NCBI RefSeq assembly: GCF_025950235.1
Contig: NZ_JAPDDT010000027.1
Location: 1 to 56,906 of the forward strand
DNA: 56,906 nt
Direction: 5' to 3'
DNA from: Luteolibacter arcticus
Lineage (GTDB): Bacteria; Verrucomicrobiota; Verrucomicrobiia; Verrucomicrobiales; Akkermansiaceae
Shown here: positions 17,872 to 26,258 of the stretch, piece after piece
Numbering within the stretch: the first letter of the stretch is position 1
Layout: the number at the start of each line of letters is the position of its first letter
Position numbers and translations under genes: made by a program
The notes under the pieces: generated by a model
Database searches by the model: none
What the model saw: only the letters and a program-made list of their open reading frames with translations
Told to the model about the DNA's origin: nothing

Positions 17872-18832
17872 TCATCTTCACCGGCTTGATCAGGCCCTTC
17901 TCGTCGAACTCCATCTTTTCAATGCAGGTCTCGCGGTGGTCGCGCGCGGTGACATTGATCGGGCGGCGGTGATAGACGATGTACCACGAGTCGTCTTTCT
18001 TGTTGTGGATCACCGAATGGTGACCTGCGCCGCGAGCGATCTTGTCATCCTGCTCAAGCACCACTCCAATCCGTTCGTGCGGGCCGAGAAGAGTGTCGGA
18101 GATCGCATACGCAACCTTGTAGTCCGGACCAGTCCAGCCGCCCTCGGACCACATGAAGTAGTATTTCCCGTTCTTCTTGAAGACAAACGGCCCCTCGACA
18201 TAGCCCTTCGGCGTGATCGATTTGAACGTCTCGCCGTTCTCGAAGGGAATGAAGCCGGTGAAGTCGTCCTTCAGCTTGGCGATGTTGCAGTGCCGCCAGC
18301 CGCCGTAGATGAAGTAGTGGCTGCCATCGTCGTCCTTGAAAACGAAGCCATCGATCGGCTGCGCGCCATGATGGAACTTATCGATCAGCGGCTTGCCGAT
18401 GAGATCCTTGTAAGGCCCCTGCGGCTTGTTCGCCACCGCCACGCCGATACCGCCTTCCTGCTCGTCGTTCTGGATATCGTTCGCGGCGAAGAAAAAGTAA
18501 TACTTGCGGTCCTTCTCGATGATCGAGGGAGCCCACATCGCCCGCTTGGCCCACTTGATGTCGCCCGTATCGAGGATCTTCTCATGCTTGGTCCACTTCT
18601 TCAGATCGGGCGATGAGAAGGCGTCGAAGTGGAGCTGCTGCTCATACGCCGCGGAGAAGGTCGGGAAGATCCAGTACTCGTTGCCGAATACGATGCCTTC
18701 CGGATCGGCGTACCAGCCTTCGAAGACTGGGTTGCCGGGTTTCTTCTCTTGAGCGGAAGCCAGTGGCGAGATCGCCACGGCGGCGGACAGGGCGAGTTTG
18801 GAAATCGAGGTCATGCGAGGTGCCGCGTTCAT
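17837..18832 (-). CDS. Glycoside hydrolase family 43 protein
   Basis: A 331-residue exported enzyme of the five-bladed GH43 beta-propeller fold, which cleaves arabinose, xylose or galactose linkages in plant or algal polysaccharides. The triad can be placed: catalytic base D43 in WYADPEG, pKa-tuning D161 in AQPIDGFVF, and catalytic acid E213 in YVEGPFVFKKNGKYY. The WAPSI stretch (residues 100-104) is also typical. A signal peptide is visible; the downstream Met7 (18814) would give a more usual one (MTSISKLALSAAVA), so the true start may be there. The length equals a single GH43 domain without a carbohydrate-binding module. It converges on and overlaps the upstream membrane gene. The exact substrate cannot be read from sequence. 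Confidence 0.9.
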   Translation of the reverse strand: MNAAPRMTSISKLALSAAVAISPLASAQEKKPGNPVFEGWYADPEGIVFGNEYWIFPTFSAAYEQQLHFDAFSSPDLKKWTKHEKILDTGDIKWAKRAMWAPSIIEKDRKYYFFFAANDIQNDEQEGGIGVAVANKPQGPYKDLIGKPLIDKFHHGAQPIDGFVFKDDDGSHYFIYGGWRHCNIAKLKDDFTGFIPFENGETFKSITPKGYVEGPFVFKKNGKYYFMWSEGGWTGPDYKVAYAISDTLLGPHERIGVVLEQDDKIARGAGHHSVIHNKKDDSWYIVYHRRPINVTARDHRETCIEKMEFDEKGLIKPVKMTIEGVPANPLR

Positions 18833-19019
18833 TGATCGAACGCGTTTGAATTCCTAGCAATTGACCGGATTCGTTCAAGCGGCTTCCGCGGGGACCTCTC
18901 CCGGCACGCATCCGCACCTCATCAGGAAAGGATTCCCATCCCCTCCTGCGCCATCCAGCCGCTCTCCGGAGATTCGGGCAGAAGCGCCCGCTCCCCTCCA
19001 CGACCAGTGGCGGAGAGCC

Positions 19020-20033
19020 TCATTCGATCGTCGTGATGCTTCCGTTCGAGCGGATCGTGCGGTTGAGCACGAAGCTGACGCTAGCCAGCAGTTCCGGGGC
19101 ACCACCGTTGAAGGGCGTGATCGTCAGCACCTCGATGGTGTAGTCCCCGTCCTCATCCACCAGGGCGGCCAGGTCGCTCAGCGCGAGCTGGGCATTTTGC
19201 GGGGCATGGGTGTTGTAAGAAAGGACGGTGGAAGGAACAGGAGCACCCACCGATCCGATCGCCTGCTTGCCCTTGTAGATCTGCGCATAGGTCACGCTTT
19301 TCGGATAGAGATCGCGGAGGGTCACGCTGCCTGTTAGAGGAGCGGCATTATAGGTCTTGCCGGCATCGATCCCCTGGATCGAGCCCTCGGCCACCGGCCA
19401 GATGGTGACCGTGGCTTTCGCCAGCTCTGCTTGCAGCGCACCGGCATCCGGATGGATGTACACGGTGAAGGACTCTTCGCCCACGGCCTTCGTCGGACGC
19501 TGGACGGGCAGGCGCTGCAGGATGGCATTGTCTGTGAAAGTCCCGTTCTCACGGAAGGCGAAGCTGTCGGCATAGGTTCCCGAAGTCCCCGTGGCCGCAT
19601 AGGTGGTGGTGTCGTAGAGCTTGTAGCTGCGGGCCACCTGGACCTTCTTCAAGTAGTCCGGCACCGTGGGCAGATTCGACATGCCCGCGATCGAGATGCG
19701 CATGCCATACGGCTTGTCCGCGCGCGTCCGGGCCGGGAAGTAGGGGTCCTCGGACAAGGCGGTAACCGTCACCTGTGGAAGGAACGTGCCCACGGTCTTT
19801 TCATCCAGCTTCTTCAGTGTGGTGTTATTGTTCGTTCCAGCCACCGTGGTGTAGAGTTGGAAGATCGCCGATTCCGCCGTTAGAGGCCTCGAATTGACGC
19901 TGCCCTCGTTGGAGGTCACCGGGATGTCGTAGATCACCGACGCGCTGTTCACCGTTTGGATCTGGCGAATGAAATCCGCGCCGTGGGTCACGGGAGCGAG
20001 GGAGAGCAAGACCAGGGAAAAGAAAGCTTTCAT
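19020..20033 (-). CDS. Exported protein of unknown function, operon gene 3
   Basis: A 337-residue protein with a clear signal peptide (MKAFFSLVLLSLAPVTHGA, cleavage after HGA). The mature part is beta-rich, with FRENGTFTDN, VYIHPDAG and a late DEDGDYTIEVLTITPFN stretch, and has no cysteine pairs or enzyme motif that I recognise. It is the last gene of a tight minus-strand operon: the previous gene stops 21 bases upstream of its start. All three products are exported, so they probably act together at the periphery. The start is fixed by the signal peptide. Confidence 0.65.
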   Translation of the reverse strand: MKAFFSLVLLSLAPVTHGADFIRQIQTVNSASVIYDIPVTSNEGSVNSRPLTAESAIFQLYTTVAGTNNNTTLKKLDEKTVGTFLPQVTVTALSEDPYFPARTRADKPYGMRISIAGMSNLPTVPDYLKKVQVARSYKLYDTTTYAATGTSGTYADSFAFRENGTFTDNAILQRLPVQRPTKAVGEESFTVYIHPDAGALQAELAKATVTIWPVAEGSIQGIDAGKTYNAAPLTGSVTLRDLYPKSVTYAQIYKGKQAIGSVGAPVPSTVLSYNTHAPQNAQLALSDLAALVDEDGDYTIEVLTITPFNGGAPELLASVSFVLNRTIRSNGSITTIE

Positions 20034-20054
20034 GATTCAGAGGAGTGTGTCGGT

Positions 20055-20606
20055 TCAGCGGGCGGAAGGGGCCGCGGCATTGGCCGGCGGCGTGCGCTTG
20101 GTCACCGATATCGGATTGTGATTGAGGGTGCCGACGAGGATGAGTCCCGTCTTGCGAGCGACCTCAAGGCGCTCCGGCTTAATCTCCGTCTCTCCGGAAG
20201 CCTCGGGCATCGATACTTCGAAGGAGCCGACGAGGCCGCGGTAGCGTGCGCTGAATTCGCTCCAAAGCATGAAGTTCCCCTTCATCGCGGACACCACGTT
20301 CGCGCGATAGCGATCGGGGATGTGGAGGATCGAGCCCTTGGGAACCAGGGTGACGGCTCCTTCAAAGGTGATGAACTCGGAGTTCTTCTCCAGATCCCAA
20401 CCTTGCGGTTCTGTTCCGGCCTTCGCGAAGCCACCGAACTTCTCACCTTGTTGGCGGGACTTGAGATCCTTGTCCGAGATCGCTTTGCCAACGGGTGGCT
20501 TCAGGTCCTTGGGAAGGTGTTCGATGCCCAGTCCTCCGCTGGCCGGCGGTTCGGCGAAGGCGATCGAGGAAAATGCTGCAAGCAAGATGGCGACAGATGT
20601 TTTCAC
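20055..20606 (-). CDS. Exported protein of unknown function, operon gene 2
   Basis: A 183-residue protein with a signal peptide (MKTSVAILLAAFSSIAFA, cleavage after AFA). The mature part contains a proline-rich start and a likely small beta domain (GSILHIPDRYRANVV, FMLWSEFSARYRGL). I do not recognise the family. It sits 25 bases after the first gene of the operon and 21 bases before the third, so co-expression is very likely. Confidence 0.65.
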   Translation of the reverse strand: MKTSVAILLAAFSSIAFAEPPASGGLGIEHLPKDLKPPVGKAISDKDLKSRQQGEKFGGFAKAGTEPQGWDLEKNSEFITFEGAVTLVPKGSILHIPDRYRANVVSAMKGNFMLWSEFSARYRGLVGSFEVSMPEASGETEIKPERLEVARKTGLILVGTLNHNPISVTKRTPPANAAAPSAR

Positions 20607-20631
20607 GGCGAAGTGGTGTGATGGGTGTGAA

Positions 20632-21348
20632 TTATTGACCCGCCAGGAAAACCACTTCCCCGCTCGCGTCGTAGCCCGTGAATGGCGGCGTTTGCGGGGT
20701 GCCGCCGGTGCGGTTGATCTTGTAGCCGACGGGAGTGACGTTGTTCCTGAGGATTGCCGTGTTGGACACGGTCAAGCTTCCGGTCACCTGCGGAGCGGTG
20801 ACGTTGTATTCGGCCACCACGTAGAAGAAGCCATTCGGATTGCGGTTCGGAATCGCGGAGTCTTGGGATCCCGCGAGGTGGAAAACCAAGGTCACTTCCG
20901 GATAACCGAACTTCGTCGTGCAATCCCAAGTCTCTCCGTAGAGGCGGACCGGGCCGGAGGTGGAACCGGGACGATCGCCGGTCACTTCGAGACGCCGCGG
21001 GTAGAATTGCGCCCAGTTCACCTGAAGCTTCACCGAGGAGTAGATGTTTGTCCGGTCGCCGAGACCGCCAATCCACCAACCCTTGCGGAAGCGCTTGTGT
21101 GGATCCCCTGGATCAGGAAAGGCACCGTCACACTGGTCTCCCAGCGTGATCCGGCCGGCGACGCCGAAGATTTTGTAACCGTAAGGACGACCCGCGTAGC
21201 TGCCGACTCCCATCCCGTGGGAATCTAGCAGGATCGGCGACGACAGGTGCGGAGCCCAACAATAGACTTGGGCACCGGTTCCCGCCTCGAGGGCGGACAG
21301 GGACAAGAGCAGGCCGATGGCCGCTCGAAGAAGGGACGTGATGTTCAT
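20632..21348 (-). CDS. Exported protein of unknown function, operon gene 1
   Basis: A 238-residue protein when started at the ATG at 21348 (MNITSLLRAAIGLLLSLSAL, a normal signal peptide). The open frame runs upstream to 21738, but that extension is basic, unlike a secreted protein, and crosses an AT-rich leader with a hairpin, so I reject it. The mature part has three cysteines and aromatic-rich strands (QVYCWAPHLSSP, GKGWW-type RFRKGWWIGGLG) and appears unique to this kind of operon. First gene of three co-directional exported-protein genes. Confidence 0.65.
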   Translation of the reverse strand: MNITSLLRAAIGLLLSLSALEAGTGAQVYCWAPHLSSPILLDSHGMGVGSYAGRPYGYKIFGVAGRITLGDQCDGAFPDPGDPHKRFRKGWWIGGLGDRTNIYSSVKLQVNWAQFYPRRLEVTGDRPGSTSGPVRLYGETWDCTTKFGYPEVTLVFHLAGSQDSAIPNRNPNGFFYVVAEYNVTAPQVTGSLTVSNTAILRNNVTPVGYKINRTGGTPQTPPFTGYDASGEVVFLAGQ

Positions 21349-21803
21349 GGCTGGGGAGAAGGCCGTTAACCGAAGCGCCGACAAAATTTCTTTGTGGGAC
21401 CGACGCTCCGTTGAAGCGCCCGCAAGCACTTCAGCCGCCCGGAACCTACCAACGATTCTTGAGCACCAAATTACGCGAAAGCGTAGTTTTGTCCGATTTT
21501 CCCCCTTCATTTTAATTGCACAATGCCCGAAAATAAGATATGGGGACGCTAGGTTCGCGGTGTAGAGCGCAATTCTCCGCAGCTTGACCACCATCTCCCC
21601 GGCGCTCATCCATAGCCCGGTCGCCATCGCGGCGATGTTCTCCGCCACCGCCACCTTTCGTCCCGCTCTGCGGAACGCCTGACGTCGTAGAAGGGACCCC
21701 TCGCCGGGCAGTCGCATCTCCTGTCCAGCTCCCTCCACCTCGGCGCGCGGATCCGCGCCGCGATTTCGATGTTGTCGCTGTGCGCCCTAACAGACCGCGA
21801 CCG
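21349..21803. other. Leader region upstream of the exported-protein operon
   Basis: A 455-base gap between the helicase stop and the operon start. The part at 21460-21550 is AT-rich compared with its surroundings and probably carries the operon promoter, although no clean -35/-10 pair is seen. A hairpin with a GAAA tetraloop (TACGC-GAAA-GCGTA, 21472-21485; the stem extends to 21468-21489 with one wobble) lies about 120 bases upstream of the first start codon. Confidence 0.4.
21468..21489 (+). other. GAAA-tetraloop hairpin
   Basis: A 9-bp stem (core TACGC / GCGTA, flanked by a T-G wobble and three A-T pairs) closes a GAAA tetraloop. On the plus strand it is followed by TTTTG, so it could stop plus-strand transcription; on the minus strand it would lie in the operon leader if transcription starts upstream. 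Confidence 0.35.
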
Positions 21804-23804
21804 TCAGCTATCCAGGAAGCCCTTCAAGCTGCCAAAGAAATTACCGAGTTCCTCGTCATCCGCCTCGGCACCCATGATGTCGTCGTAGGTGGTGTGAATG
21901 AGATACTCTTCGTCGAGCTCCGGGATGAAGCTGCTCGGCTGGCAGGACTGCTCCTGACCCCACTTCATTCGAACGGTACAGTAGGTCATCGCCAGCTTCT
22001 GCTGGGCGCGGGTAATGCCCACGTAGAGAAGGCGACGCTCTTCGTCCTTCGTCCCTTCGGTCACGCTGCGCTGGTGCGGCAGCACGCCTTCTTCGAGGCC
22101 CACCAGGAACACGCTGGGAAATTCCAGGCCCTTCGAGGCATGCAGCGTGATCAACGTGGCACCGCTCTTCTTTTCAAGGTCGTCATCCTCGCGGTCGGAA
22201 GCGAGCGCGCTGTCATCGAGGAATTTCCGCAAGCTCTTGCCGCGCTCGATCGCCTTGGCCAGTTCGGAAAAGACTTCGCTCAGGCCTTCGCCTCGCTGCT
22301 GCTTCTCGTTGTCCGTCTTGCAGCCGCGCTCGAGCCACGGGAGGTACTCCATCTCATCCAGCAGCTCCCTCAGGACGTGGTTGGCCGGCATCACCCTCGC
22401 ATCGACCTTCATCTTCGCGGTGAGGATCTGCGTGGTGAAGGTCTCGATCGAGTTGCGGGCCTTGGTGCCGAGCTGGCTGAGGAAACCTTCGTCTGTTAGA
22501 GCGCGCCACACGCTCGCGCCGATCTCGCGGCTGTAGTCGGTGGCCAGCATCGCCGTCGCTTGGCCGATGCCGCGCGGCGGCGAATTCAAAATGCGCAACA
22601 AGGGCACGTCGGCCTCCGGGTCATCCAGCAGCGCCGTATAGGCCAAGGCATCCTTCACCTCGCGGCGATCGTAGAAGCTCTGCGCACCGACCATGCGGTA
22701 CGGGATCTTCCGCTCGCGAAGTGCTTCCTCAATCTTGCGGCTCTGCTTGTTGGTGCGGAAGAGCACCGCGAAGTGCTCCCACGGCAGATTGCCGCGCGCC
22801 TTGTCGGCCAGAATTTCCTCGGCGATGAAAACCGCCTCTTCCTCATCACCCGGCATGCCGACAAGCCGCACCGGCTCACCACCGGCGATGGTCGACTTGA
22901 GCGACTTCTCGCGCCGCCCCACGTTGCGGCGGATCAGGCTGTTCGCCGTGTGAAGGATCGCGTGCGTGGAGCGGTAGTTCTCCTCCAGCAGGATGATCTT
23001 CGGGCTCGGGAAGAAGCGCTCGAATTCCAGGATGTTCGCGCTCTCCGCACCGCGGAAGCCATAGATCGACTGATCGTCATCACCGACCACGCAGACATGA
23101 TACGGCGGGCCGACAAGCTGCTGGAGCAGCTTCATCTGCAGGCCGTTCGTGTCCTGGAACTCATCGACGGTGACGCGCAGATAAACGCTGCGGAAATAGT
23201 CGCGGACATCGTGGTGCTCGCGCAGCAGTTGCTCGGCGAGCAGGAGCAGGTCATCGAAATCGACCGCGTTCTGCGCGCGCAGTTCGTTCTGATACGCGAC
23301 CCCGAGCGAGGAGAAGAAGTCGTCCTCCAGATCCTCCGGCGGGATGCCGCGGTTCTTCGCGCGCGAGATCTCCGCGAGCACCGCTTCCGCCTTCACCTTC
23401 TCGTCGCTGCCGCCCATGCGGACCACGAGTTGCTTCATGATCCCCACCTGGTCGCTGCCGCTGCAGATCGAGAAGTTCTTCTTGTAGCCGAGCTTGTCGA
23501 TGCCCCCGCGCAGCAAGCGCACGCACAGCGAGTGGAAGGTGCAGACGGTCATCTGCTCCGCCTTCTTCTTCGAGACCATGCCGCCGATACGCTCCTTCAT
23601 TTCGGCGGCGGCCTTGTTCGTGAATGTCACCGCGAGGATGTTTTCGGGTGGGATGCCCACCTCGAGCATGTTCGAGATGCGGCAGGTCACGGTGCGGGTC
23701 TTGCCCGTACCGGCCCCGGCCAGGATCAGAACCGGGCCATCAAGCGAGGCCACGGCATCCCTTTGGGCCTTGTTGAGCGAGTCGAAAGAAAAGCCACCTG
23801 CCAT
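21804..23804 (-). CDS. UvrD/Rep/PcrA-type superfamily 1 DNA helicase
   Basis: A 666-residue ATP-dependent 3'-5' DNA helicase of the UvrD/Rep/PcrA group, acting in repair and replication restart. Visible motifs: the Q-motif NKAQRDAV (residues 11-18), Walker A LAGAGTGKT (28-36), motif Ia TFTNKAAAEMKER, Walker B VDEFQDTN (near 212-219), motif III GDDDQSIYGFRGA, motif IV ENYRST, motif V LITLHASKGLEFP and motif VI YVGITRAQQKL. Length is slightly short for PcrA/UvrD and lacks the long C-terminal tail, closer to Rep. An upstream ATG at 23843 is in frame, but the downstream start MAGGFSFDSLNKAQR fits the family N-terminus. It is divergent from the vapBC-type pair, whose operator lies between them. 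Confidence 0.95.
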   Translation of the reverse strand: MAGGFSFDSLNKAQRDAVASLDGPVLILAGAGTGKTRTVTCRISNMLEVGIPPENILAVTFTNKAAAEMKERIGGMVSKKKAEQMTVCTFHSLCVRLLRGGIDKLGYKKNFSICSGSDQVGIMKQLVVRMGGSDEKVKAEAVLAEISRAKNRGIPPEDLEDDFFSSLGVAYQNELRAQNAVDFDDLLLLAEQLLREHHDVRDYFRSVYLRVTVDEFQDTNGLQMKLLQQLVGPPYHVCVVGDDDQSIYGFRGAESANILEFERFFPSPKIILLEENYRSTHAILHTANSLIRRNVGRREKSLKSTIAGGEPVRLVGMPGDEEEAVFIAEEILADKARGNLPWEHFAVLFRTNKQSRKIEEALRERKIPYRMVGAQSFYDRREVKDALAYTALLDDPEADVPLLRILNSPPRGIGQATAMLATDYSREIGASVWRALTDEGFLSQLGTKARNSIETFTTQILTAKMKVDARVMPANHVLRELLDEMEYLPWLERGCKTDNEKQQRGEGLSEVFSELAKAIERGKSLRKFLDDSALASDREDDDLEKKSGATLITLHASKGLEFPSVFLVGLEEGVLPHQRSVTEGTKDEERRLLYVGITRAQQKLAMTYCTVRMKWGQEQSCQPSSFIPELDEEYLIHTTYDDIMGAEADDEELGNFFGSLKGFLDS

Positions 23805-23866
23805 GCGCGGGCGGATGGAAGCGCGGCACGGGGACCTTGGCAATGCGCGCGACCAATCTCACGGAA

Positions 23867-23909
23867 ATGGCATCGACTTTGCCATTTCCAATGGCATTTT
23901 TTCTGCCAT
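23867..23909 (+). promoter_or_regulatory. Candidate toxin-antitoxin operator, four half-sites
   Basis: ATGGCA (23867-23872), TGCCAT (23880-23885), ATGGCA (23891-23896) and TGCCAT (23904-23909) form two ATGGCA-N7-TGCCAT palindromes separated by 5 bases, a 24-base period. The last half-site overlaps the antitoxin start codon. AbrB-fold antitoxins commonly repress their own operon through such inverted repeats; the assignment here is inference from position and symmetry. It also lies upstream of the divergent helicase gene. Confidence 0.6.
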
Positions 23910-24180
23910 GAAGACGAAGCTCACCATGGACAAGGCGGGACGCATCATCCTGCCCAAGCCGATCCGCGACATGATGCACCTGACCGCAGGCTCCAAGCTC
24001 GAGGCCGAGGTGGTCGGCGGACAATTGCAAATCAACGCTGAAGAAGATGAAGATCCCCCTTACAAAATGGTGGACGGCATCATGGTAATCATAGGCGGAG
24101 GACCCACCCCTGGAGGACTTGCAAAGGCGATCCGCGACGAGCGCGATGCGATGGCCGACCGAAGCAAGCGCACCCGATGA
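23908..24180 (+). CDS. AbrB/SpoVT-fold antitoxin, VapB-like
   Basis: A 90-residue protein. The N-terminal half is a swapped-hairpin AbrB/SpoVT/MazE DNA-binding domain (MDKAGRIILPKPIRDMM, then GSKLEAEVVGG and QLQI strands). The C-terminal half (DPPYKMVDGIMVIIGGG and a basic end SKRTR) would bind and block the toxin. The stop TGA overlaps the toxin ATG by four bases, a typical translational coupling in toxin-antitoxin operons. The ATG at 23908 is the only start that fits the domain and lies within the proposed operator. Named VapB-like because the partner is a PIN protein. Confidence 0.88.
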   Translation: MKTKLTMDKAGRIILPKPIRDMMHLTAGSKLEAEVVGGQLQINAEEDEDPPYKMVDGIMVIIGGGPTPGGLAKAIRDERDAMADRSKRTR

Positions 24181-24593
24181 TCTACTTCGATTCCACCGTG
24201 CTGGTCGGCGCGACTCGCGAGGACGAGCCTCACCATCTAGCCTGTCTCGCAGCCCTCAAGGGAGGAGGATGCACCTCCAATCACGCCATGCTGGAGGCAT
24301 TCTCGATTCTCACCGGGGGCAGAAGCTTGCGAAAGTATTCGCCGGCTTTCGCCGCCCGCCTTGTGAGCGTTTCCTTTGAAAAGCAGCTTCAATCCATTTC
24401 GCTGAGTTGGCCGGAAACCCACGCGATGCTGGCCGAAACCCAAGCCCGCGGCATCCGCGGCGGCGCGATCTACGACTACCAGCACCTCGTGTGTGCCCGC
24501 AAGGCCGGCGCGGAAGTGCTGCTCACGCTCAACTCCCGCGATTTCCTTTCTTTTGCCCGCGAAGGAGATCCCTTGATCAAATCTCCAGCTTGA
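24177..24593 (+). CDS. PIN-domain toxin, VapC-like ribonuclease
   Basis: A 138-residue PIN-domain protein, the presumed toxin of the pair. The expected metal-binding acids are present: D5 (IYFDST), E40 (AMLEAF), D100 (GAIYDYQH) and D122 (NSRDF). VapC toxins cleave tRNA or rRNA when free of antitoxin; the target cannot be inferred here. It starts on the last base pair of the antitoxin reading frame (ATGA overlap). The GGAIYDYQHLVCARKAGAE stretch is the usual fourth-helix region of this subgroup. Confidence 0.9.
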   Translation: MIYFDSTVLVGATREDEPHHLACLAALKGGGCTSNHAMLEAFSILTGGRSLRKYSPAFAARLVSVSFEKQLQSISLSWPETHAMLAETQARGIRGGAIYDYQHLVCARKAGAEVLLTLNSRDFLSFAREGDPLIKSPA

Positions 24594-24612
24594 TCGCGTT
24601 TTACCCGAAGTT

Positions 24613-25425
24613 ATGAAATTTTATGCAATTCTCCTCCTCTCCGCCAGCCTCGCCCACGCGCAGACCCCGGCCCAAACCCCAGCCCCGGCCGGCTGGAAGC
24701 TCGTCTGGTCCGATGAATTCAACGGCAAGGAGATCGATTTCTCGAAATGGGGCGTCGAGGAAAACGGCCACGGCGGCGGCAATGGCGAGCTGCAGTATTA
24801 CGTGGACCGGCCCGAAAATCTCCGCATCGAAGACGGCCACCTCGTGATCGAGGCCAAAAAGGAGAAGTTCAACGCCGCCGGGGTCCAAAAGGACTACACC
24901 TCCGGCCGCCTGCGGACCAAGCGCCGGGCGAGCTGGCTCTACGGCCGCTTTGAAATGCGGGCCAAGCTACCCACCGGCCGCGGCATTTGGCCGGCTTTCT
25001 GGATGCTCCCGACAAAGGACGCCTACGGCGGTTGGGCGGCCAGCGGCGAGATCGATATCATGGAGTTGGTCGGCCACGAGCCATCGAAGGCCCACGGCAC
25101 CCTCCACCACGGCGGCACCTGGCCGAAGAACGTCCACACCGGCACGCCCTTCGAATTGAAGAAAGGCACCTTCGCCGACGACTTCCACACCTTCGCCGCC
25201 GAGTGGGAAAAGGGCGAAATCCGCTGGTATGTCGATGGCGAGCTCTACCAGACCCAGACGAAATGGAGCAGCACCGGTGGCCAGTTCCCCGCGCCCTTCG
25301 ACCAGCCGTTCTACCTCGTGCTGAATGTCGCCGTCGGCGGCGGCTGGCCGGGGCCTCCCGACGCCAAGACCGTCTTCCCCCAGCGGATGACGGTCGATTG
25401 GGTGCGCGTTTACCAGCGGCCCTGA
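24613..25425 (+). CDS. Glycoside hydrolase family 16 protein, laminarinase-like
   Basis: A 270-residue exported endo-beta-glucanase-type enzyme. Residues 1-16 form a signal peptide (MKFYAILLLSASLAHA) followed by a short Thr-Pro-Ala linker. The jelly-roll GH16 domain covers about residues 27-270, with catalytic nucleophile E146, assisting D148 and acid/base E151 in GEIDIMELVGHEP, plus WPAFWMLP and the C-terminal MTVDWVRVYQ strand. EIDIME with an inserted Met is typical of laminarinases, so beta-1,3-glucan is the most likely substrate, though agarase- or carrageenase-like use is not excluded. It stops five bases before the convergent zinc peptidase gene. Together with GH43 it points to polysaccharide degradation. 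Confidence 0.94.
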   Translation: MKFYAILLLSASLAHAQTPAQTPAPAGWKLVWSDEFNGKEIDFSKWGVEENGHGGGNGELQYYVDRPENLRIEDGHLVIEAKKEKFNAAGVQKDYTSGRLRTKRRASWLYGRFEMRAKLPTGRGIWPAFWMLPTKDAYGGWAASGEIDIMELVGHEPSKAHGTLHHGGTWPKNVHTGTPFELKKGTFADDFHTFAAEWEKGEIRWYVDGELYQTQTKWSSTGGQFPAPFDQPFYLVLNVAVGGGWPGPPDAKTVFPQRMTVDWVRVYQRP

Positions 25426-25430
25426 GCCGC

Positions 25431-26165
25431 TCACTCGTTGCGCCGGCCCATCAGCATCGAAACCAGGTAGAGCAACTGCGCGATCGCCCCGACCGCGCCG
25501 GCGACGTAGGTCATGGCCGCCCAGAAGAGGGCATTCTTGGCCCGGTCGTGCTCCATCTGGTTCGCGATCCCGCTCTTCTCGAGCCACACCATCGCCCGCT
25601 TGCTCGCGTCAAACTCCACCGGCAGCGTGATCACCGCGAACAAGGCCGTGACGGCGAATACCGCCACCCAGATCCACAGCATCGTGACGCTGTGGAACAA
25701 ACCCGCCCCCAGCATCGCGCCGAACATCAGGTACTGCTGGATCGTGCTCGCGAACTGCACCGCCGGCACCATCTTCGAGCGGAAAGCCAGCCACGCGTAG
25801 GCCTGCTGGTGCTGGATCGCGTGGCCGCACTCGTGCGCTGCCACCGCCGCGGCAGCGACGGAATTCATCTGATACACCGGCTCACTGAGGTTCACCGTCT
25901 TGCGGATCGGGTCGTAGTGGTCGGTCAGGTGGCCGGGCGTGTGGATCACCTGCACGTCGTTGATGCCGTTCTGGCGCAGCATCGCCTCGGCGACCTGCGC
26001 GCCGGTCAGGCGGATCGGAATCTGCGAATACTGGTTGAAACGCTTCTTCAGCATCCCGCTGATCAGCATGCTAACCAGCATCGACGCCCCGATGATCACC
26101 CAGTAGCCCACGCCAATCGGCGACGACTGCTGCTGAGCGAGGAGAGAGACTGTCTCGAAAATCAT
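25431..26165 (-). CDS. Membrane zinc metallopeptidase, YugP-like
   Basis: A 244-residue membrane protein of the YugP-type neutral zinc metallopeptidase family. The zinc motif HECGH is at residues 111-115 (H111, E112, H115), preceded by a conserved VNLSEPVYQMNSVAAAAVAA stretch. About three to four membrane helices lie near residues 18-36, 130-150, 157-180 and 220-240. Substrates of this family are unknown. An upstream in-frame ATG at 26225 would add 20 polar residues; the start at 26165 (MIFETVSLLAQQQ) gives the usual short N-terminus before the first helix. No sign of damage. Confidence 0.88.
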   Translation of the reverse strand: MIFETVSLLAQQQSSPIGVGYWVIIGASMLVSMLISGMLKKRFNQYSQIPIRLTGAQVAEAMLRQNGINDVQVIHTPGHLTDHYDPIRKTVNLSEPVYQMNSVAAAAVAAHECGHAIQHQQAYAWLAFRSKMVPAVQFASTIQQYLMFGAMLGAGLFHSVTMLWIWVAVFAVTALFAVITLPVEFDASKRAMVWLEKSGIANQMEHDRAKNALFWAAMTYVAGAVGAIAQLLYLVSMLMGRRNE

Positions 26166-26258
26166 GGCCCTACCGTAGCGAGCATCGTGCCCGCTGCAAC
26201 TTCCCGCCGGTTGGAAATCCGGCATGCATTTTCAAATCGACCTCCTAGGTTTGTCCCC

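Noticed and set aside
21349..21738. N-terminal extension of the first exported-protein gene of the operon
   Set aside because: The extra 130 residues are basic and unlike a secreted protein, and the downstream ATG begins a clear signal peptide.
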